From NCBI GenBank assembly GCA_019044685.2, contig JAGTXX020000001.1, positions 1 to 64,000 of the forward strand: a stretch of 64,000 bases of DNA. Direction: 5' to 3'. This document shows positions 39,038 to 52,106 of this stretch, piece by piece. The position numbers were made by a program, and so were the translations under genes. The DNA is from Nannochloris sp. 'desiccata'. Its lineage: Eukaryota > Chlorophyta > Trebouxiophyceae > Chlorellales > Chlorellaceae. The notes below the pieces were generated by a model. The model was not told the origin of the DNA, ran no database searches, and saw only the letters and a program-made list of their open reading frames with translations. Within the stretch, counting starts at the first letter, position 1, and each line of letters opens with the position of its first letter.

Positions 39038-42000
39038 ATGAGCGATAGCGGGGAGACAGTTGCTGCTCAACAGCATGATTGGGAGCTCTCTAAAGAGAAT
39101 TTCCAGCCACTAAAGGCTGGTAGAAAACCCGGAGGTCTCAAGAATCCTACTGCGTCAGCAGAAAAGCTCTCTATTGAACAACAGAAAGAGTGAGGACTTT
39201 TTGGGCATGCTAGCTGTCAACAACAATTATCTAAGTTTAACAACAAATTTCTAACGTAGTATCCCCAAATTTTGCAGAAAGTTCAACAAAGAAATAGCAG
39301 AGTATCAAGGAGACGACCCCTTGGAAGTATGGTTAAGGTGCGTTTAAAATCATCTTGCTTTCACTTATTTTGTTACTATAAGTTACTGAAAGACCTACTT
39401 AGCTTAACTACTGCAGATACATTAAGTGGACGCAAGAGAAATTTAGGGCTGGAGGTCACAAAGCTGATCTTTTGCCGTTGCTAGAGAGGTGCACACGGGA
39501 GCTTCAAGAAGTGCCCCGCTACAGTGATGACATTCGCTATCTTCGTCTTTGGGTGCAATATGCAGACTGCTTACCCGACCCCAGCGACGTCTTCAAGTTT
39601 CTGAAAGAAAATGAAGTAGGTCAAAGCCATGCTTTGTTTTACATTGCCTATGGTACCTTCCTTGAACTTCGTGGGAGCTATGCTGCTGCAGACAATGTAT
39701 TTCAACAAGGTCTAAATCGTTTAGCAGCACCACAAGACCGCCTAAAAGCTAAATTTGATGAATTCCAGCACCGCATGGCTCGCCGTATCCAACGTAAAGC
39801 TCAAGAACAATCTTGTGCTGCTATAGAAGACCCAGATCATCCTGAACGGCAGTCATTAGCTGTGCTTGGAGGCCGTCGTTCCGTTCGATCAGCCGGTTTA
39901 GCATCCCAAAAACGTAAAGCTATAGCCACTCCTGGAAGAGATACCGCCCCTGCTGGAGGCAGTGGGAATGGGGGGTTGGAAATATTTGTAGATGAAGAAT
40001 TTGGCGGAAGTGCTGCTCCTCAATTTAGCGGTGCATCGACTTCTGCCGCTGCTGGTGTCGGGGGTGGTGCTCAGTCTTCAGCATGGACATCACTTCCTAG
40101 TTACGAGCAAACACGTAAAGAAAACACTCAAAAGGCTACTTCTTGGGCAGGACAACGTATGAAGCAAACACAAGCATTCGCTGCACCTCCTGCTCCAGCT
40201 CTATCGATTCCATTGGACCCTGAATTTGAAGAAGCTGAGAAAATTAATGGGAGTCGGGCAGCCGCTGCTGCTGCAGAAGCAAGGATTCAACAAGTGTCTC
40301 TTCGTCAGCGTTTAAATCGGGGAGGTCTTGATGAGCAGCTTGCGCATGATCCTCTTCGTCTGCACCGCCATGCTCCAGTAGCCCAGGCTGCAGCTGCTGT
40401 ACCAGTTACAGCAGCGAGAGAAGAAATCCTGGCGTGCAACAAGGACGCACTGCAAGGCGAAGATAGAGATGAACAATCATTTGAAGAAGTGCGTGCAACG
40501 GCATGTTTTGCTAAAATTCAATCAGCTGCTGAAGATATGGAAGTGGAAGAAGCAAAAGAGGTCCCTCCTCCATCATCCATTCCTACCAGCAGCTTACCCA
40601 CCGCTGCCACCGTCCAAGTTAATTCCGAGGCACCCAAGGCAACGCCATTCGACCAACCAGAGAATATGAATGGAGAAATAGCAGTCAATAATGACATCGA
40701 CACTCAGGCTGCTGTTTCTACTGGACCAGTGCTGGGTCTTGGTACGTTACTTTCATCAGATATGACAATGAATACTAAAGATGCATTTGATGCTATTAAT
40801 GCTGCATTTGGAGGGATGTTTGGAGGTGATGCACCTGCATTAGCAGACAATGAACCTACGATGACAATTTCAACGAAGGAAGCGTTCGCTGCAATTAATA
40901 CTATGTTTGCAAACAAGGTACGTTTTGTTTCATGGAGTCGGTCTCACTTCATACTCTTATTCTCTAAAACCAATCAACTACTAGTTCCCAATTTTTCTCT
41001 TCTGTAGAGCTCATCTTTCAACTCTGCCAACGATGTTACAATGAATACCAAGGCTGCCTTTGAAGCTCTCAATGCAGCATTTGGCAGTCGCTCTGCTATC
41101 GACAATTCCTCCGCACCAGCAGCACCGCCTCCTGCTTCTGCTGATTTCTTTATTCGTCAAGACACTTCACTCAGAACTGATACTCACCCTGCTTTAGCGC
41201 ATGCCTCTAGTAGCTTTGATATTCGTGAAGATACTGTCTACATTAATCCTCACAGTACTGCTGCTGCTGCTGCTGAAGCTGTTACTGAGATTGACGGTGG
41301 TGGTGGTCCTGGTCCTGGTCTAGCTATTAGAGAGGATACAATATTCATTAAACCTGCCGCATCTTCTGTAGCACCTACTAGTACTGGAGATAATGTCGGT
41401 CTATCAATTAGAGAGGACACTTTATTCTTTAATAATGGCCAGCAATGCAACAGTCCTAGTGCAAGGGGATTTGCTATTCGTGAGGATACAATTTTTATCA
41501 AGCCTAGAGATCAAGGTGCTGCCTCCCAAGCTACTTTTGTCGATGATAATGACGAGACCGATGTTATTGGTCGTGAAGGAGGAAAATTGAGTGTTTGTGA
41601 AGACACGGTCCTTATCAACCGCACAGAACCTGCTGCAGCACAGGCGCATACTGGTGGACTCAGCATCCGAGAGGATACTATATTTCTCAATAGAGGAGCA
41701 GCAGGAATCGATAATACTGATAATGATGACACTGTAGAAGTAGGTATGGTTGATAAATGGGGGTTTGCTCCCGGTACAGATGATACACTTGCCTTGAATG
41801 CTGGTGAAATGACTCTTATGCTGGCCGCAGCACCTCGCCCAGCTGCTGGATCTCCTACCCGGACACCCCGTCGTGAACTGCCGCCTGCTGTTCCGGCACA
41901 CTCTACTGGGTTAAGTTCTGATTTACAAGAGTTACAGCTGGCTTCTACGAACCAAGAAAATGAAGAAATAACTTCTCCTGGACATGGACCAGCTGCTCCT

Positions 42001-43386
42001 GCTGCTGTCGCTGAAAATAGTAGTGAGAATGAAAACAATGAGAACGCATTTCCTGCAGGAATGCCGAGACAATCTCGTTATATTGCTCGCCGAGATCTGA
42101 GTGACCCTGCTGTAGCTAATTTGGCACTCTTACCATTATCTGATGAGCGAGCCTCAAAGTTACAAGTGGCAATTGAGAGTGATGCCGAGGCCGAGGCTGC
42201 ACTCGCTGTGCTGCTCCCTGAACAAGAACAGCAGCTGCCTGTAGGGGAGAGTTTCCAAGTTTATACTGAAGATACCAGTAATGCTAATACTGACTCTCTT
42301 ATTCAAGTTATTGATCCTTTCTCAAGTGGATTTCAAGCTCATATGCTGAGCATGCTGTCCCCTCCTGTCGCTGAATGGCCAGGTATTGCCACCATCACAG
42401 CAGAAGAAGAGACACCCGCTCTTGCTGTCTTTAAACGCATGCAACGTGCTGGAGCGCCTTCAATGCAGGTTACATTAGGTAATAATACATATGCAGTACA
42501 ACGCAGCATCGGCTCAGGTGCCTATGCTACTGTATACCAAGCTTTTAAAGAAGAAGTGGAAGATGGCGGTGCAAAAAGAGCCGATGTTGCTTTGAAAGTT
42601 GAAGCACCTGCTTGCCCCTGGGAATGGTATGTATGCAAAGTAGTCGCCGGTAGAGTTCCTGATAATCGTCGTACATCTTTCTTGGACCCGTATGCATTAA
42701 CAATCGGTCCAGGTGCATCTATAATGGAAATGCCACGTGGCACTCATGGCTCACTTCAAGATGTATTGAATGTGTACCTGAAAAAGGGAGAACGGCCTGA
42801 AGAAATGGTTGTGGCTCGATTAAGTGTTATGCTAATGCATATTTTGGGTGATTTGCATGCAGCACTTGTATTACATAATGACATCAAGCCTGATAACGTT
42901 TTAATTAGGTTTGGCAGTGACACTGGAGATGACTGCGATGGCGTGGGTTTACAATTGATTGATTTTGGGCGCAGTGTTGATTTAGAATTACTCCCTCCTG
43001 GGTCCGTCATGTGCGGGGACTGTGGAACTGAAGCATTTAGGTGTGTAGAAATGAGAGAAGAGCGTCCTTGGTTGTGGCAAGCTGATGCCTACGGTGCTGC
43101 TGGTGTCGTTCATTGTTTATTATTTGGCGAGTACATGGAGGTAGAGAGAGTAGTGAACGCCGAGGGTTCTACATATTTACGAATTAAATCCGCATTTAGA
43201 AGGTATTGGCAGGGAGAGATGTGGGATATTGTGTTTCATAAACTATTGAATTGGACTTGTCTTGATGCGGGAACACCGCCTCCGTGGATGGAATTGGCAA
43301 CTATGCTTGAAGAGTTTTTAGGTAGCAGCAAAGATGGTCGACGAAAGGAGCAAAATGAGCTGAATAAGCTTAAGAATGCGCTTTGA
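39038..43386 (+). CDS. BUB1: BUB1/MAD3 spindle checkpoint kinase
   Basis: Exons 39038-39189, 39278-39337, 39417-40917 and 41008-43386 join to 1363 residues. A KEN box, ELSKENFQPLKAGR, near residue 20 matches the BUBR1/MAD3 APC/C-inhibitory KEN box. The TPR (Mad3/BUB1 homology region I) follows, with DDPLEVWLRYIKW and FYIAYGTFLELRG. Three [ST]KxAFxAxNxxF motifs occur at 40770-41090, then seven copies of an IREDTxFI motif (41146-41700). The C-terminal kinase has IGSGAYATVYQAF, VALKVE, HNDIKPDN and LIDFGRS, so it keeps the catalytic Lys and Asp residues. It is thus an undivided MAD3-plus-BUB1 protein acting in both kinetochore signalling and APC/C inhibition. Confidence 0.93.
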
Positions 43387-43969
43387 ACATTAGTACGTAT
43401 CTGTACGTTTTTATATAAAAACAGCTGTGCCCTCCCCGGGCGGCAGTTGGTTGGTTTTTTGAGTTTCTAGTTTTAGCCACTACTACTTGTGGTTGTTGTT
43501 TATGTTGAATTATTTAATTTGTTAATTGCAAAGTCATAATAAACTAGATGAAGTAGTAATTTTCGTGATAACCCCATTCAAAACGCCTAGATTCTTGACT
43601 GCTAAATGGCAGCTGCGAGAACTGAACCTAACTTCAGTTGTGCATGAGAGCTCTGGTGAGTATTGAGAATACGGCCCCGCTGATTTAGACGAAGCCGTGG
43701 CTGCGAAAGGGAAACCGCCTATTGGTCGCTTGCCTGTCTAAGCGAGTTAAAGAATTATTGAAGTGAGAACAAAGTTTTGAAAAATAAATGACGGTCATGT
43801 CAATAATTTTCCTTTTGTTGTTTATGCTGCTTGCGTAACTTTCCCAATTCTGTCTCCTATTTGCTCAGCTTATGTTTTCCATTGAATTTATACCAAATTA
43901 CTTTACATGCATTAAATAAACAAGCCCTTTGAACCATTTTCATACACATTTTCCCCCCAAACAGCGCCT
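43387..43969. other. Convergent 3' region
   Basis: Between the BUB1 stop and the stop of the minus-strand four-TM gene. No gene or RNA recognised. Confidence 0.5.
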
Positions 43970-44954
43970 TCACCGAGAATGTGTGGTTGGAGGTGGTGGT
44001 TCAGTTGCCAATGGGTAGCCACCATACATTTGTATAGTGCTGCTACTACCAGGGGCAGTAGGGTATCCAGAACTAATAAACGGAGAGGGAGGCAAGGGGT
44101 GCGCAGGAGGTGCTGCAACTACTTGGTGCTGCATCTGATCAAATGGGGGTCTTCCTGCCGGTGTTCCTACCACTGCTCCAGGAGGTGGTACTGGGTACCT
44201 AATTTTCCTAGGACGAGAGAAGTATTTGATAATTTTTAGACATGCTAAGATACTAAATAGAGCTACATTTGCCCATGCTAAAGACCAAACAGCTGTTCGT
44301 GAAGGCTCTTCCTCCAATCCGAGGTCATCAGCTCTTTCTGAATAAACAGTTGCTGTAGTGGCTGCTGCGACCCACCAGGCAACACCAAAAAGGAGGATTG
44401 AGAGTTCTAATATTGAAAATTTTGATGCTTCAGCACGTCTTCTACGGCACAATTGAAGGCCCTGCAAAGTCAAACAAGGTTGGGATATTGTTAACGGTGA
44501 GGAAACCCTAAATTTTTCAGTTCTGCCTCCAAGTTGGAAAGGGAAAAGTCAAAGAAAAACAGCAGTACCTTATAAATGAGGAAGAATATAGAAAGTGCTA
44601 TCGACAATCCACTAGCTACACTAGCGTAGCCACAAATATTCGCCCTAAAATTGGAAAATTAAAAGAATAGCTGAGCTGACAATAGCAATATATATAGTGA
44701 ATCACACCTTGGACTTATCAAAAGGCTACCCTCGCCGCGTAATTTTTTTTTGCCGCTTACCCAGTGTCTAATGGGGCCATAAGGCACGAATTTAACGTAT
44801 AATCATACTCCTGATAGTAATACCGACGCCCCCAAGGCCAATATCTTCTGTTCCAAGTGGGGCTCTCCCAAAGGACACCCCAAACAACACATATTATGGC
44901 AATGCTACAGCCCAGGGAGGCTGCATGCAATAACAGATCAAATAGTACACTCAT
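43970..44954 (-). CDS. Four-TM membrane protein (MARVEL-like topology)
   Basis: Exons 44954-44761, 44644-44569 and 44461-43970 join (phases 2 and 0) to 253 residues. Four hydrophobic helices are visible: LLLHAASLGCSIAIICVVWG, SVASGLSIALSIFFLIY, SILLFGVAWWVAAATTATV and LAWANVALFSILACLKII. A cytosolic Pro-rich tail of about 75 residues follows (PPPGAVVGTPAGRPP, ending PPPPTTHSR). Four TMs with short loops and a Pro-rich tail recall MARVEL/synaptogyrin/SCAMP-like vesicle proteins, but no diagnostic signature was recognised, so the assignment is topological only. Confidence 0.7.
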
Positions 44955-45242
44955 GAGTCCATAGAAAGAAAAATGACTGCTCTGCTCAGCGGAGTCTTGC
45001 CCTTTTTTTTATTTTTATTTTGCTAGAGGAACACCACCATGATGAGACTTTCTTCTTGGTGGCCAACATGTAAGGTAATTTGCAGCCTGTGGCGATGATC
45101 GTGGCAAAACATAAAATATCGAGACTGTAATAATCTGCGGTAGAAGCGGGTGCAGAGCATTATTTAAGATATTTTTTTATTACACTAAAAGCCATCTGCT
45201 TCACTTTATATTTTTAGTTGCTTGCAGTTAAATAGAGCCGGT

Positions 45243-46255
45243 ATGATGCGGCGTAGTTTAGGAAGAATATCCCATTTAGTAAAAGCTGGCTTAGCGCAGC
45301 AATCTACTAGTCTTGAAATTATCTCTACATCATCACAAATGATCGTTCCAAACCAGGGAGCGCTCTCTTTACCAACTAGCATAAATATCTGGGATGTACA
45401 TAACTGGAGGCTTTACTCTTCAGACACTACCGCCAATGGCGGTCCTCCTAGCGCAGATGCCAATAATAGTGCACAGCTGGTGGGGGGCAACTCGTCGGTG
45501 CCGGTGCCGATTGCAGCTGTCTCCTCTCCTTTAGAAGCTGACGCTGCTCTAGATGCATGGGGCGATGCCATGGATAAAGGTCAGTATACTTACATTAACA
45601 TACAGATATGCTATTAACTCATTGATCTTATTTTCTAACTAATTCTCTTCTCTCATCATTCTAATAAAATATCCTTTATTTTTTAGGCGACTGGGAAGGT
45701 GCTTGGGATATTTTTGAATCTAGTTTCCCAGTAAGCGGTCCAGAATTCCCTGAGCTTGAAGAAATCTTAGCCTGGGACCCAGATGCAGAAGATAAAGCCG
45801 GGCGTAGAGAAAGAGAAAAGGCCATGCAAGAGGAAACAGCAAGAGCACGAGTTGTAAAAATTGATGATCAAGGCAGAGCTCATGGAGTAGGAAAACGGAA
45901 AACAAGCGTTGCTAGAGTCTGGATACGGGCAGGACCAGGTCATGTTATGGTGAACAAGCGTCCTTATGATGCCTATTTCCCTTCTTTACCTCGTAGAAAT
46001 GATGTATTAGCTCCTTTCTTTATAACCGACACACTGGGTAGATTTGATGTGATGGCGGCAGTAGAAGGTGGTGGTGCTACAGGGCAGGCACAGGCTTTAC
46101 GGCACGGTATTGCTCGAGCGCTACAAAATTGGGATCCAGAGATGCGAACTCCCCTAAAGGCAGCGGGGCTGTTGACGAGAGATGCTCGAATTGTCGAAAG
46201 AAAGAAGCCAGGAAAGAAAAAGGCTCGTAAATCTTTTGCTTGGGTGAAACGTTAA
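45243..46255 (+). CDS. Mitochondrial ribosomal protein uS9
   Basis: Exons 45243-45579 and 45687-46255 join to 301 residues. I chose the ATG-ATG pair at 45243 ([12 protein letters not shown]), which gives an Arg-rich amphipathic presequence. The C-terminal 135 residues are the S9 domain: [79 protein letters not shown] and the terminal WVKR, with the conserved KR tail that reaches the decoding centre. The long N-terminal extension of about 165 residues is typical of mitochondrial forms; a plastid location is less likely. Confidence 0.92.
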
Positions 46256-46644
46256 AAATGCTTTTTCAATGGTAAAATATGTGCGATGTAATCATCTAAA
46301 TACGGAGTACTCTTTGTTCAGAACTTTATTTATTTACTCGAAGGATGATTAAACAAGAAAGAACGAATTACATAACGTTTATGAAAGAAACAAAACAAAA
46401 CGCACACACACACACAAAAGAAGCAGAGTAGTTGATAATTAATGTGGGTGATGCTTATGGTGATGGTGATGGGCTAGATCTCATGATGATAATAATGACG
46501 TTGGCGGTAGTAATATTGCGTAGATCGTACTATTTATTAAAGATAAACCATTTCTCTCTTTCTCTCTCACACAACTAATTCTTTTAATTTTCTTCCCCAA
46601 GCAAATATCATCCTATCGATATAGATACCTAAAACATTTTCTAT
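46256..46644. other. Convergent 3' region with simple repeats
   Basis: Between the uS9 and GPI stops. It contains an ACACAC run (46400-46416), GGTGATG repeats (46445-46472) and TCTCTCTT repeats (46553-46568). TGTAA follows the uS9 stop at 46287. No gene. Confidence 0.6.
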
Positions 46645-48696
46645 TTATTGCTCCTCTTCGCCATCACTCATATCTACAGTGCACCCTTCACTATGAATCA
46701 TATCACAAGGGAACACATCTTTGGGTTCAGGATACAGCAATTGTTGCTTGCCATCCAAATATCTGTTGATCATTTTACGAGTAGAAGGGTTGTATCCATC
46801 AGTAATCTGAATTCTACGCATTTTTGTACGTGCTTCAGACATTGTCTTACGCACACGAGTAGCCAATACTTTACCAAGCTCAACTCCCCACTGATCAAAG
46901 GCATTTAATCCCCATACAAAGCCTTGAACGGCAACACGGGCCTCGTACAGAGCCAACAGCTGACCCACAGTGTATGGATTTACACCAGGTAAAAGAATAG
47001 AGGTAGAAGGCCTGTTGCCAGAGAATGTTTTGTGAGGAATATACCTCTCAGGGACCCCCTCACCGCGCAATTCATCAGAGCTCTTCCCCATAGCGAGGGC
47101 GTCAGCTTGTGCAAAGAAATTGCACATGAGCTCATCATGGTTACTAACTTCTTCACCACGGAGATAGACACTCTGTTGAGATTTGATGGTGCCAATGAAT
47201 TCAGCAGGGACCATTCGACCCTGGTGGATCAATTGATAGAAAGAATGTTGACCATTCGTACCAGGTTCACCAAAGTAAATTTCACCAGCCTTGAATGGGA
47301 GAGGATCTCCCTCAGCAGAGACTTGTTTACCCAACGACTCCATAGCAACCTGTTGAATATGGGCAGGAAATTTAGCAAGAGCTTGACAATAGGGAAGGAC
47401 AGCGACCGACGAGCGAGCCAAAAAGGTAGAGTTCCAGATTGAGACAAGTCCCATTAATACAGGGATGTTACGTTCAAAAGGAGCATCCCTAAAGTGCACA
47501 TCAATATCATGTGATCCTTTTAAAAACTCTTCCATTTTAGGGAACCCATATTGCAGAGCCAATGGAAGCACGCCGACAGCAGATGTGACGGAATACCGAC
47601 CTCCAACCCAATCCCAGAATCCAAAAGCGTTTTCAGGGTCGATTCCAAACTCTTTTACTAACGGAATATTGGTAGAAACAGCCACCATGTGCTTTGAAAC
47701 AGCATCAGCCTCTTTGTAACCCTGCAAGGCAAGTTCGGTGGTCAACCATGTACGTACGGTGCGAGCATTAAGCATAGTTTCAGTGGTTGTGAAGGTTTTG
47801 GAAATGACGACAACCATTGTTGTCTCAGGATCAAGTTCATGAAGAGCTTTTGCAACATCGACAGGATCAACATTAGCCAAAAATCTAAGACGACGGCCAC
47901 GAGCAGCAGCTTTGCATCCTTCATCGAATTGTAAAGACGTATGAATAAAGGCAGGGCCAAGATAAGAACCACCGATACCGACAGCTACAACGTCGGTTAA
48001 AGGCTTGCCAGAGACACCAACCCATTCACCAGAACGAACTTTTTCTGTAAAATCCTTAATACGATCCAACACTTCCCAAATACCAGGTACGACATCTTCA
48101 CCATCTACATATACACGGGCATCGCGAGGAGCACGCATAGCAGTGTGAAGAACAGCACGGTCTTCAGTGCTATTAATATGCTCACCAGCAAACATGGCAT
48201 TCATTTTAGTACGGAGCTTGGCACGCTCGGCAAGATTGAGTAGGAGTTGAAGAGTGTTTTCAGTCATGTTTTGGCGAGAAAAATCAACATAAAGACCATT
48301 GTGTTCGCGTATTAAGCTCTCTGTGCGCTCTTCGTCAATTAACAAGTCTTTCAAATGGAGTTTCTGTACTTCTTTGGTGTGTTCACGGAGAGCCATCCAT
48401 TCGGGGGAGTATGCAATAGACAAGCGTTTACCCTTGCCATTATCAGCGGAGGATCCGTTTCCGTTCACGTTGTTGGTATGCGTGATGTCGGCTACAGCAA
48501 CCTTTTCCCAGGCAGCGCAAACGATGGAGGGAGGGAAACGGGTGCGGGGCACCACGGCAGCGGGGCTAAGAAGGCTGGCCCCAGACCTGCAAACAATTGA
48601 GAAAAATTCACAACAAGAGGTTAAAGCAGCACTACTATCGTTATTGATGCGTGAATAGACCTCCATATGCTTGATTAAAGATGCCCCTGGAGGCAT
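46645..48696 (-). CDS. GPI: Glucose-6-phosphate isomerase
   Basis: A 683-residue protein that interconverts glucose-6-phosphate and fructose-6-phosphate. Signatures: [15 protein letters not shown] (sugar-phosphate binding), [43 protein letters not shown] and [13 protein letters not shown] with the catalytic Lys. The last 25 residues are acidic (DMSDGEEEQ). The N-terminus is about 100 residues longer than bacterial or cytosolic forms and is Ser/Ala/Arg-rich, consistent with a plastid transit peptide. The reading frame is open from an ATG at 48696. A good acceptor (TTGTTTGCAG) at about 48590 means the true first exon may instead lie upstream, replacing the first 35 residues. Confidence 0.93.
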   Translation of the reverse strand: MPPGASLIKHMEVYSRINNDSSAALTSCCEFFSIVCRSGASLLSPAAVVPRTRFPPSIVCAAWEKVAVADITHTNNVNGNGSSADNGKGKRLSIAYSPEWMALREHTKEVQKLHLKDLLIDEERTESLIREHNGLYVDFSRQNMTENTLQLLLNLAERAKLRTKMNAMFAGEHINSTEDRAVLHTAMRAPRDARVYVDGEDVVPGIWEVLDRIKDFTEKVRSGEWVGVSGKPLTDVVAVGIGGSYLGPAFIHTSLQFDEGCKAAARGRRLRFLANVDPVDVAKALHELDPETTMVVVISKTFTTTETMLNARTVRTWLTTELALQGYKEADAVSKHMVAVSTNIPLVKEFGIDPENAFGFWDWVGGRYSVTSAVGVLPLALQYGFPKMEEFLKGSHDIDVHFRDAPFERNIPVLMGLVSIWNSTFLARSSVAVLPYCQALAKFPAHIQQVAMESLGKQVSAEGDPLPFKAGEIYFGEPGTNGQHSFYQLIHQGRMVPAEFIGTIKSQQSVYLRGEEVSNHDELMCNFFAQADALAMGKSSDELRGEGVPERYIPHKTFSGNRPSTSILLPGVNPYTVGQLLALYEARVAVQGFVWGLNAFDQWGVELGKVLATRVRKTMSEARTKMRRIQITDGYNPSTRKMINRYLDGKQQLLYPEPKDVFPCDMIHSEGCTVDMSDGEEEQ

Positions 48697-50467
48697 CTTG
48701 GCTTGGGCTGATCGAAATCTAGGGTCTTTGGCTCTGGCGAACGGAATGCGCCCAAAGTAACCGCATGATGCAATTCACCATCTTCAATTGAAAAGATTCT
48801 TGATCGCCAAGCCTCTAAATGCTACAATACGCCCGCTTTTGCAAGATTTGATCGACTCCCAGTTCATTTTTCGCTGCAGCTCACCTTTGAACCCTCATTG
48901 ATCCGGTGTGGATTCCGCCCAATTGCGTCATCATAATCGTCTGCATCGTGTCTATGCAAAATGTAGCTTCTGTTCTGGATGATTTTTGCAGCTTTTTGAA
49001 GATAGACAGGGAGAGATAAATTTATAGAAAATCCTTGTATTTCAAGTCTTTGCAAAGCGTTGAAGCCAAGGAGAATACTCTCCTTTAATTAAGAGATGGT
49101 ATGATGGTCTTATCAGCCTATCCAAACGGGTAATCAAACCCTGGCATCAGCCAAAGCGGCAAACGAGCTCGAAGCATGAATTGAGTTGATCACAGCAGCA
49201 GCTGGCCAATTTGCTACAAGGGACATGGGTGCTTCTCTAGACAAAAGGCTTGAGTAAGAGCTTGGTCTGTAAAACGATTTTACATTCTTTCCCAATATGC
49301 ACATACAAGCTGATTTATGCGAGGAAGCTGCGTGCTAGGAGCTCTTTTAATTGAACACAAAAAATACGGGCGGTGGCGGCAATGGCGGAAGTTTAATTCA
49401 GGCATTTGCAGCCGTTAAGAGCAGTTGCAGGAACATCAAAGATATTCCTAATGGTATTGTGAAATACAACTGAGGGTTTATTGTATGCCCGTAGGCGTTT
49501 TCTACAGGTTGTACCGCTCAGCTGCAACGTCTTCCATGGCAATCTGCTTTTGAGGTTAAATGCCCACACTTTGCATTTCTCTCACCACTCACCCATTTCA
49601 TTACTCAACAATAAATCTTTTCTGCATTTGAAGGGCGTTAAACGGCTCAGGTCATGCGCCATTTTATTTTATTTTTCTGGGAATGATGGCTGATCAGTGG
49701 TGGATCCCAAACTCCTTTTGGGGATGCATCAAGGTACATTGGAAGCTGTTGCAGACTCCTCAAATGCCTCCAGTCAGCAGTCAGGACTAAGAGGAGTGAC
49801 CTGAGCATTGCAATTGACTCACCAGGACCGGAATTTGGACGCCCAGCAGCTGACTTGAGCGCAGACCTGGGAGCACCCGAGTTGAACGACGGTCGGTCTC
49901 GTTGGCGTACGGGGGGTCAGCGCGACTGCTATAGCGGATATCATCGTTCCCCTCCCTCATTCCCCTCTATTCTCATTTATCTGTTGTTTCTACTTGCAAC
50001 CAAACTTCTCCCACCCCTTTCCAACTCAACCTCACCGTCTCAGTTGTGTTTACATTTGACTTTTGGATTCCATTCAGTCATACCGTTTCTCAATCAATTT
50101 GCTTTAATTATTAAAATTCTTATTAAACGTAAGCTATAACAATCATCTAATACCTTGTATATGCAAGCTCTGCTGGTTTGTAGCTCAATTGTGGGATGCC
50201 AAATGTGCTGTCATGGTTTAAGTCTGACCTGAATTTATTCGCACCTGGTAACCCCCTTTGAGACAGTTAACTTGGCATATCTTGTCATGTAACTACTAAT
50301 GATTGATATTAACGACATTTTGTCGTTTACATCATTTAACTGACCTTGTTTCCCCACTGCATCATCCCGTTGATAATGATCTTGGTAACTTCTACCCAAA
50401 AACACAACTTGATCATTATATTAACCCTGTTCCTTTCATTACTGCTGCAGTCAACTATTCATTTAAC
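48697..50467. other. 1.8-kb intergenic region, nothing recognised
   Basis: Short ORFs only, with no motifs. It contains the GPI promoter, possibly an unplaced first exon of GPI, and the promoter of the expansin-like gene. No tRNA or repeat structure was recognised by eye. Confidence 0.45.
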
Positions 50468-50938
50468 ATGAACGCTATTGCTATTCTCTTTATGCTCATG
50501 GCTCTTGTCAGCCAAGCTATTGCTGCTTCCGTCCACACTGGTTGGGCGACCGCCTATAGTGGTCCTCGCGATATGGATGCTACTGGTAAAAATATGTGCG
50601 AGTTCAATGCCCGTGGTCTCCCCGACAAATGGCAGATATATTACGGTGCCATGAACGAGGCTGACTGGAACGCTGCTGGTGGGAAGAGAGGAATCTGCGG
50701 CAGGTGCATCCGTGTTGAGGGTATGCGTGGCCAGACCACTCGTGGCTTCAAGATCAAGCCTGTTTACGTCAAGATTGTCGACCAGTGCCCTAGCTGGGCT
50801 TGCAACAAGGGATCGGTTGATTTCTCAACTACTGCTCTCAAGGCTATCACTGGCTTTGGCTGGGACAAGAAGAAGATCACCTGGAAATGGGCTAGCTGCC
50901 CTTCTGCCGGCCGCAAGTTGGCTATGTCTGACGCTTAA
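50468..50938 (+). CDS. Secreted expansin/barwin-like (DPBB) protein
   Basis: A single-exon, 156-residue protein starting with a signal peptide (MNAIAILFMLMALVSQAIAA). The mature part begins TGWATAYSGPRDMDATG and has paired Cys residues in GICGRCIRVEG, VKIVDQCPSWACNKGSVDFS and WASCPSAG. This order of motifs, with an Asp before QCP and an FxFS-like segment, is the six-stranded double-psi beta-barrel of expansin domain 1, barwin and rare-lipoprotein-A-like proteins. There is no second (CBM63) expansin domain. It is probably extracellular and acts on the cell wall without catalysis. An earlier in-frame Met at 50303 would bury the signal peptide. Confidence 0.85.
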   Translation: MNAIAILFMLMALVSQAIAASVHTGWATAYSGPRDMDATGKNMCEFNARGLPDKWQIYYGAMNEADWNAAGGKRGICGRCIRVEGMRGQTTRGFKIKPVYVKIVDQCPSWACNKGSVDFSTTALKAITGFGWDKKKITWKWASCPSAGRKLAMSDA

Positions 50939-52106
50939 GCGTTTTTGACCATGCTTTCTTCGCCACCCAACTACAAACGCAGCCTATATTCATAAACATC
51001 TTCTTTTCTTGATATCTCTTTGGACATACGTGTCTTTCTTTCCTGCTCCACTTTCGATTTCATTTTTTTTTCCTACTCCTGATTCTTCGCACTGTCGTCT
51101 TTCCTTCGCTGGCAGAAGGTGATGGCCTGCACAGCAGCTTTACTTCTTGCACTTTCAATAAAATTGCTAGCTGGCTACTTACAATAAATACATATAGAAG
51201 CTTGGAGCAGGTGGCGAACGTTGCTTTGCATTTACTGCTCTATTTTCTAGAAGGGTTGTCGTATTTATAAATTTTCTCCACCTTGAATAAACAGCCTCGC
51301 TAGTCGGACACCTATTGACTAACCGACCTGCGTTTTATTTCCGCTTTTATTTTTAAACCCAACACTGGACTATCCCATGAATTGCTTTCTTTTTCTTTTA
51401 TTTCGCTTCTTCCTCTATCTGATCCCCTATTCATGTTTGACTGACACGTCACCATGACCACACCACCAAGCCTCCTCGATGACTTAATAAAAGGATTATT
51501 GATGTTTATTGCTCATCTCATATCCAAACGCCTATGCTATTTATATGTTAATAAATTCTGTCAATAAATAAAAAACATATATGATGAATTAAATGTAAAT
51601 ATTCAGCTGAGTTGAAAATATTTGTATGTGCACAGCAGTTTCCCGCCAGACCTTCTTCTCAAAAAGACAAGAAGTATTAGTCTGCTTGCATGCCTTCAAC
51701 TCGTTCTCGATAGCAAACACGTGAATGTCAGTATTATTTACAGCAACATTCGTATCAAATCACGCAGAGTGTATACACCAATTGAAAAATAATAAAAAAA
51801 AACCAGGAGAAAAGGGCAAAGAGGTTAAAAAATCTCACCTGCCCGTCGATGCAAGAACTAAAGTAAAACAGTGAAAAGTACAGTGGAGAAAATGCTGGGG
51901 AAACAAACAGAGCATTTCAGCGATGCAAATAGTACAGATATAAAAGTAGAAGGGGATAAAAGAAAAACAAACGGCAAAGCAAAGCAAAACAAATTATATC
52001 TTCAATCAATCATCATCAAACGTAGTTCATTTTCTAAAGTTCATTTTAATTACCGATAGGTATATTTACCTAATTTCACAGGTCTCAAACCTGTTTCATC
52101 CTTCCT
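50939..52106. other. 1.2-kb intergenic region, nothing recognised
   Basis: 3' regions of two convergent genes. It is AT-rich with several A- and T-runs and no supported ORF. A Lys-rich 62-codon ORF at 51871-52059 is compositional. Confidence 0.5.

Noticed and set aside
42522..43010. Minus-strand ORFs over the BUB1 kinase domain
   Set aside because: They are antisense shadows of the kinase exon.
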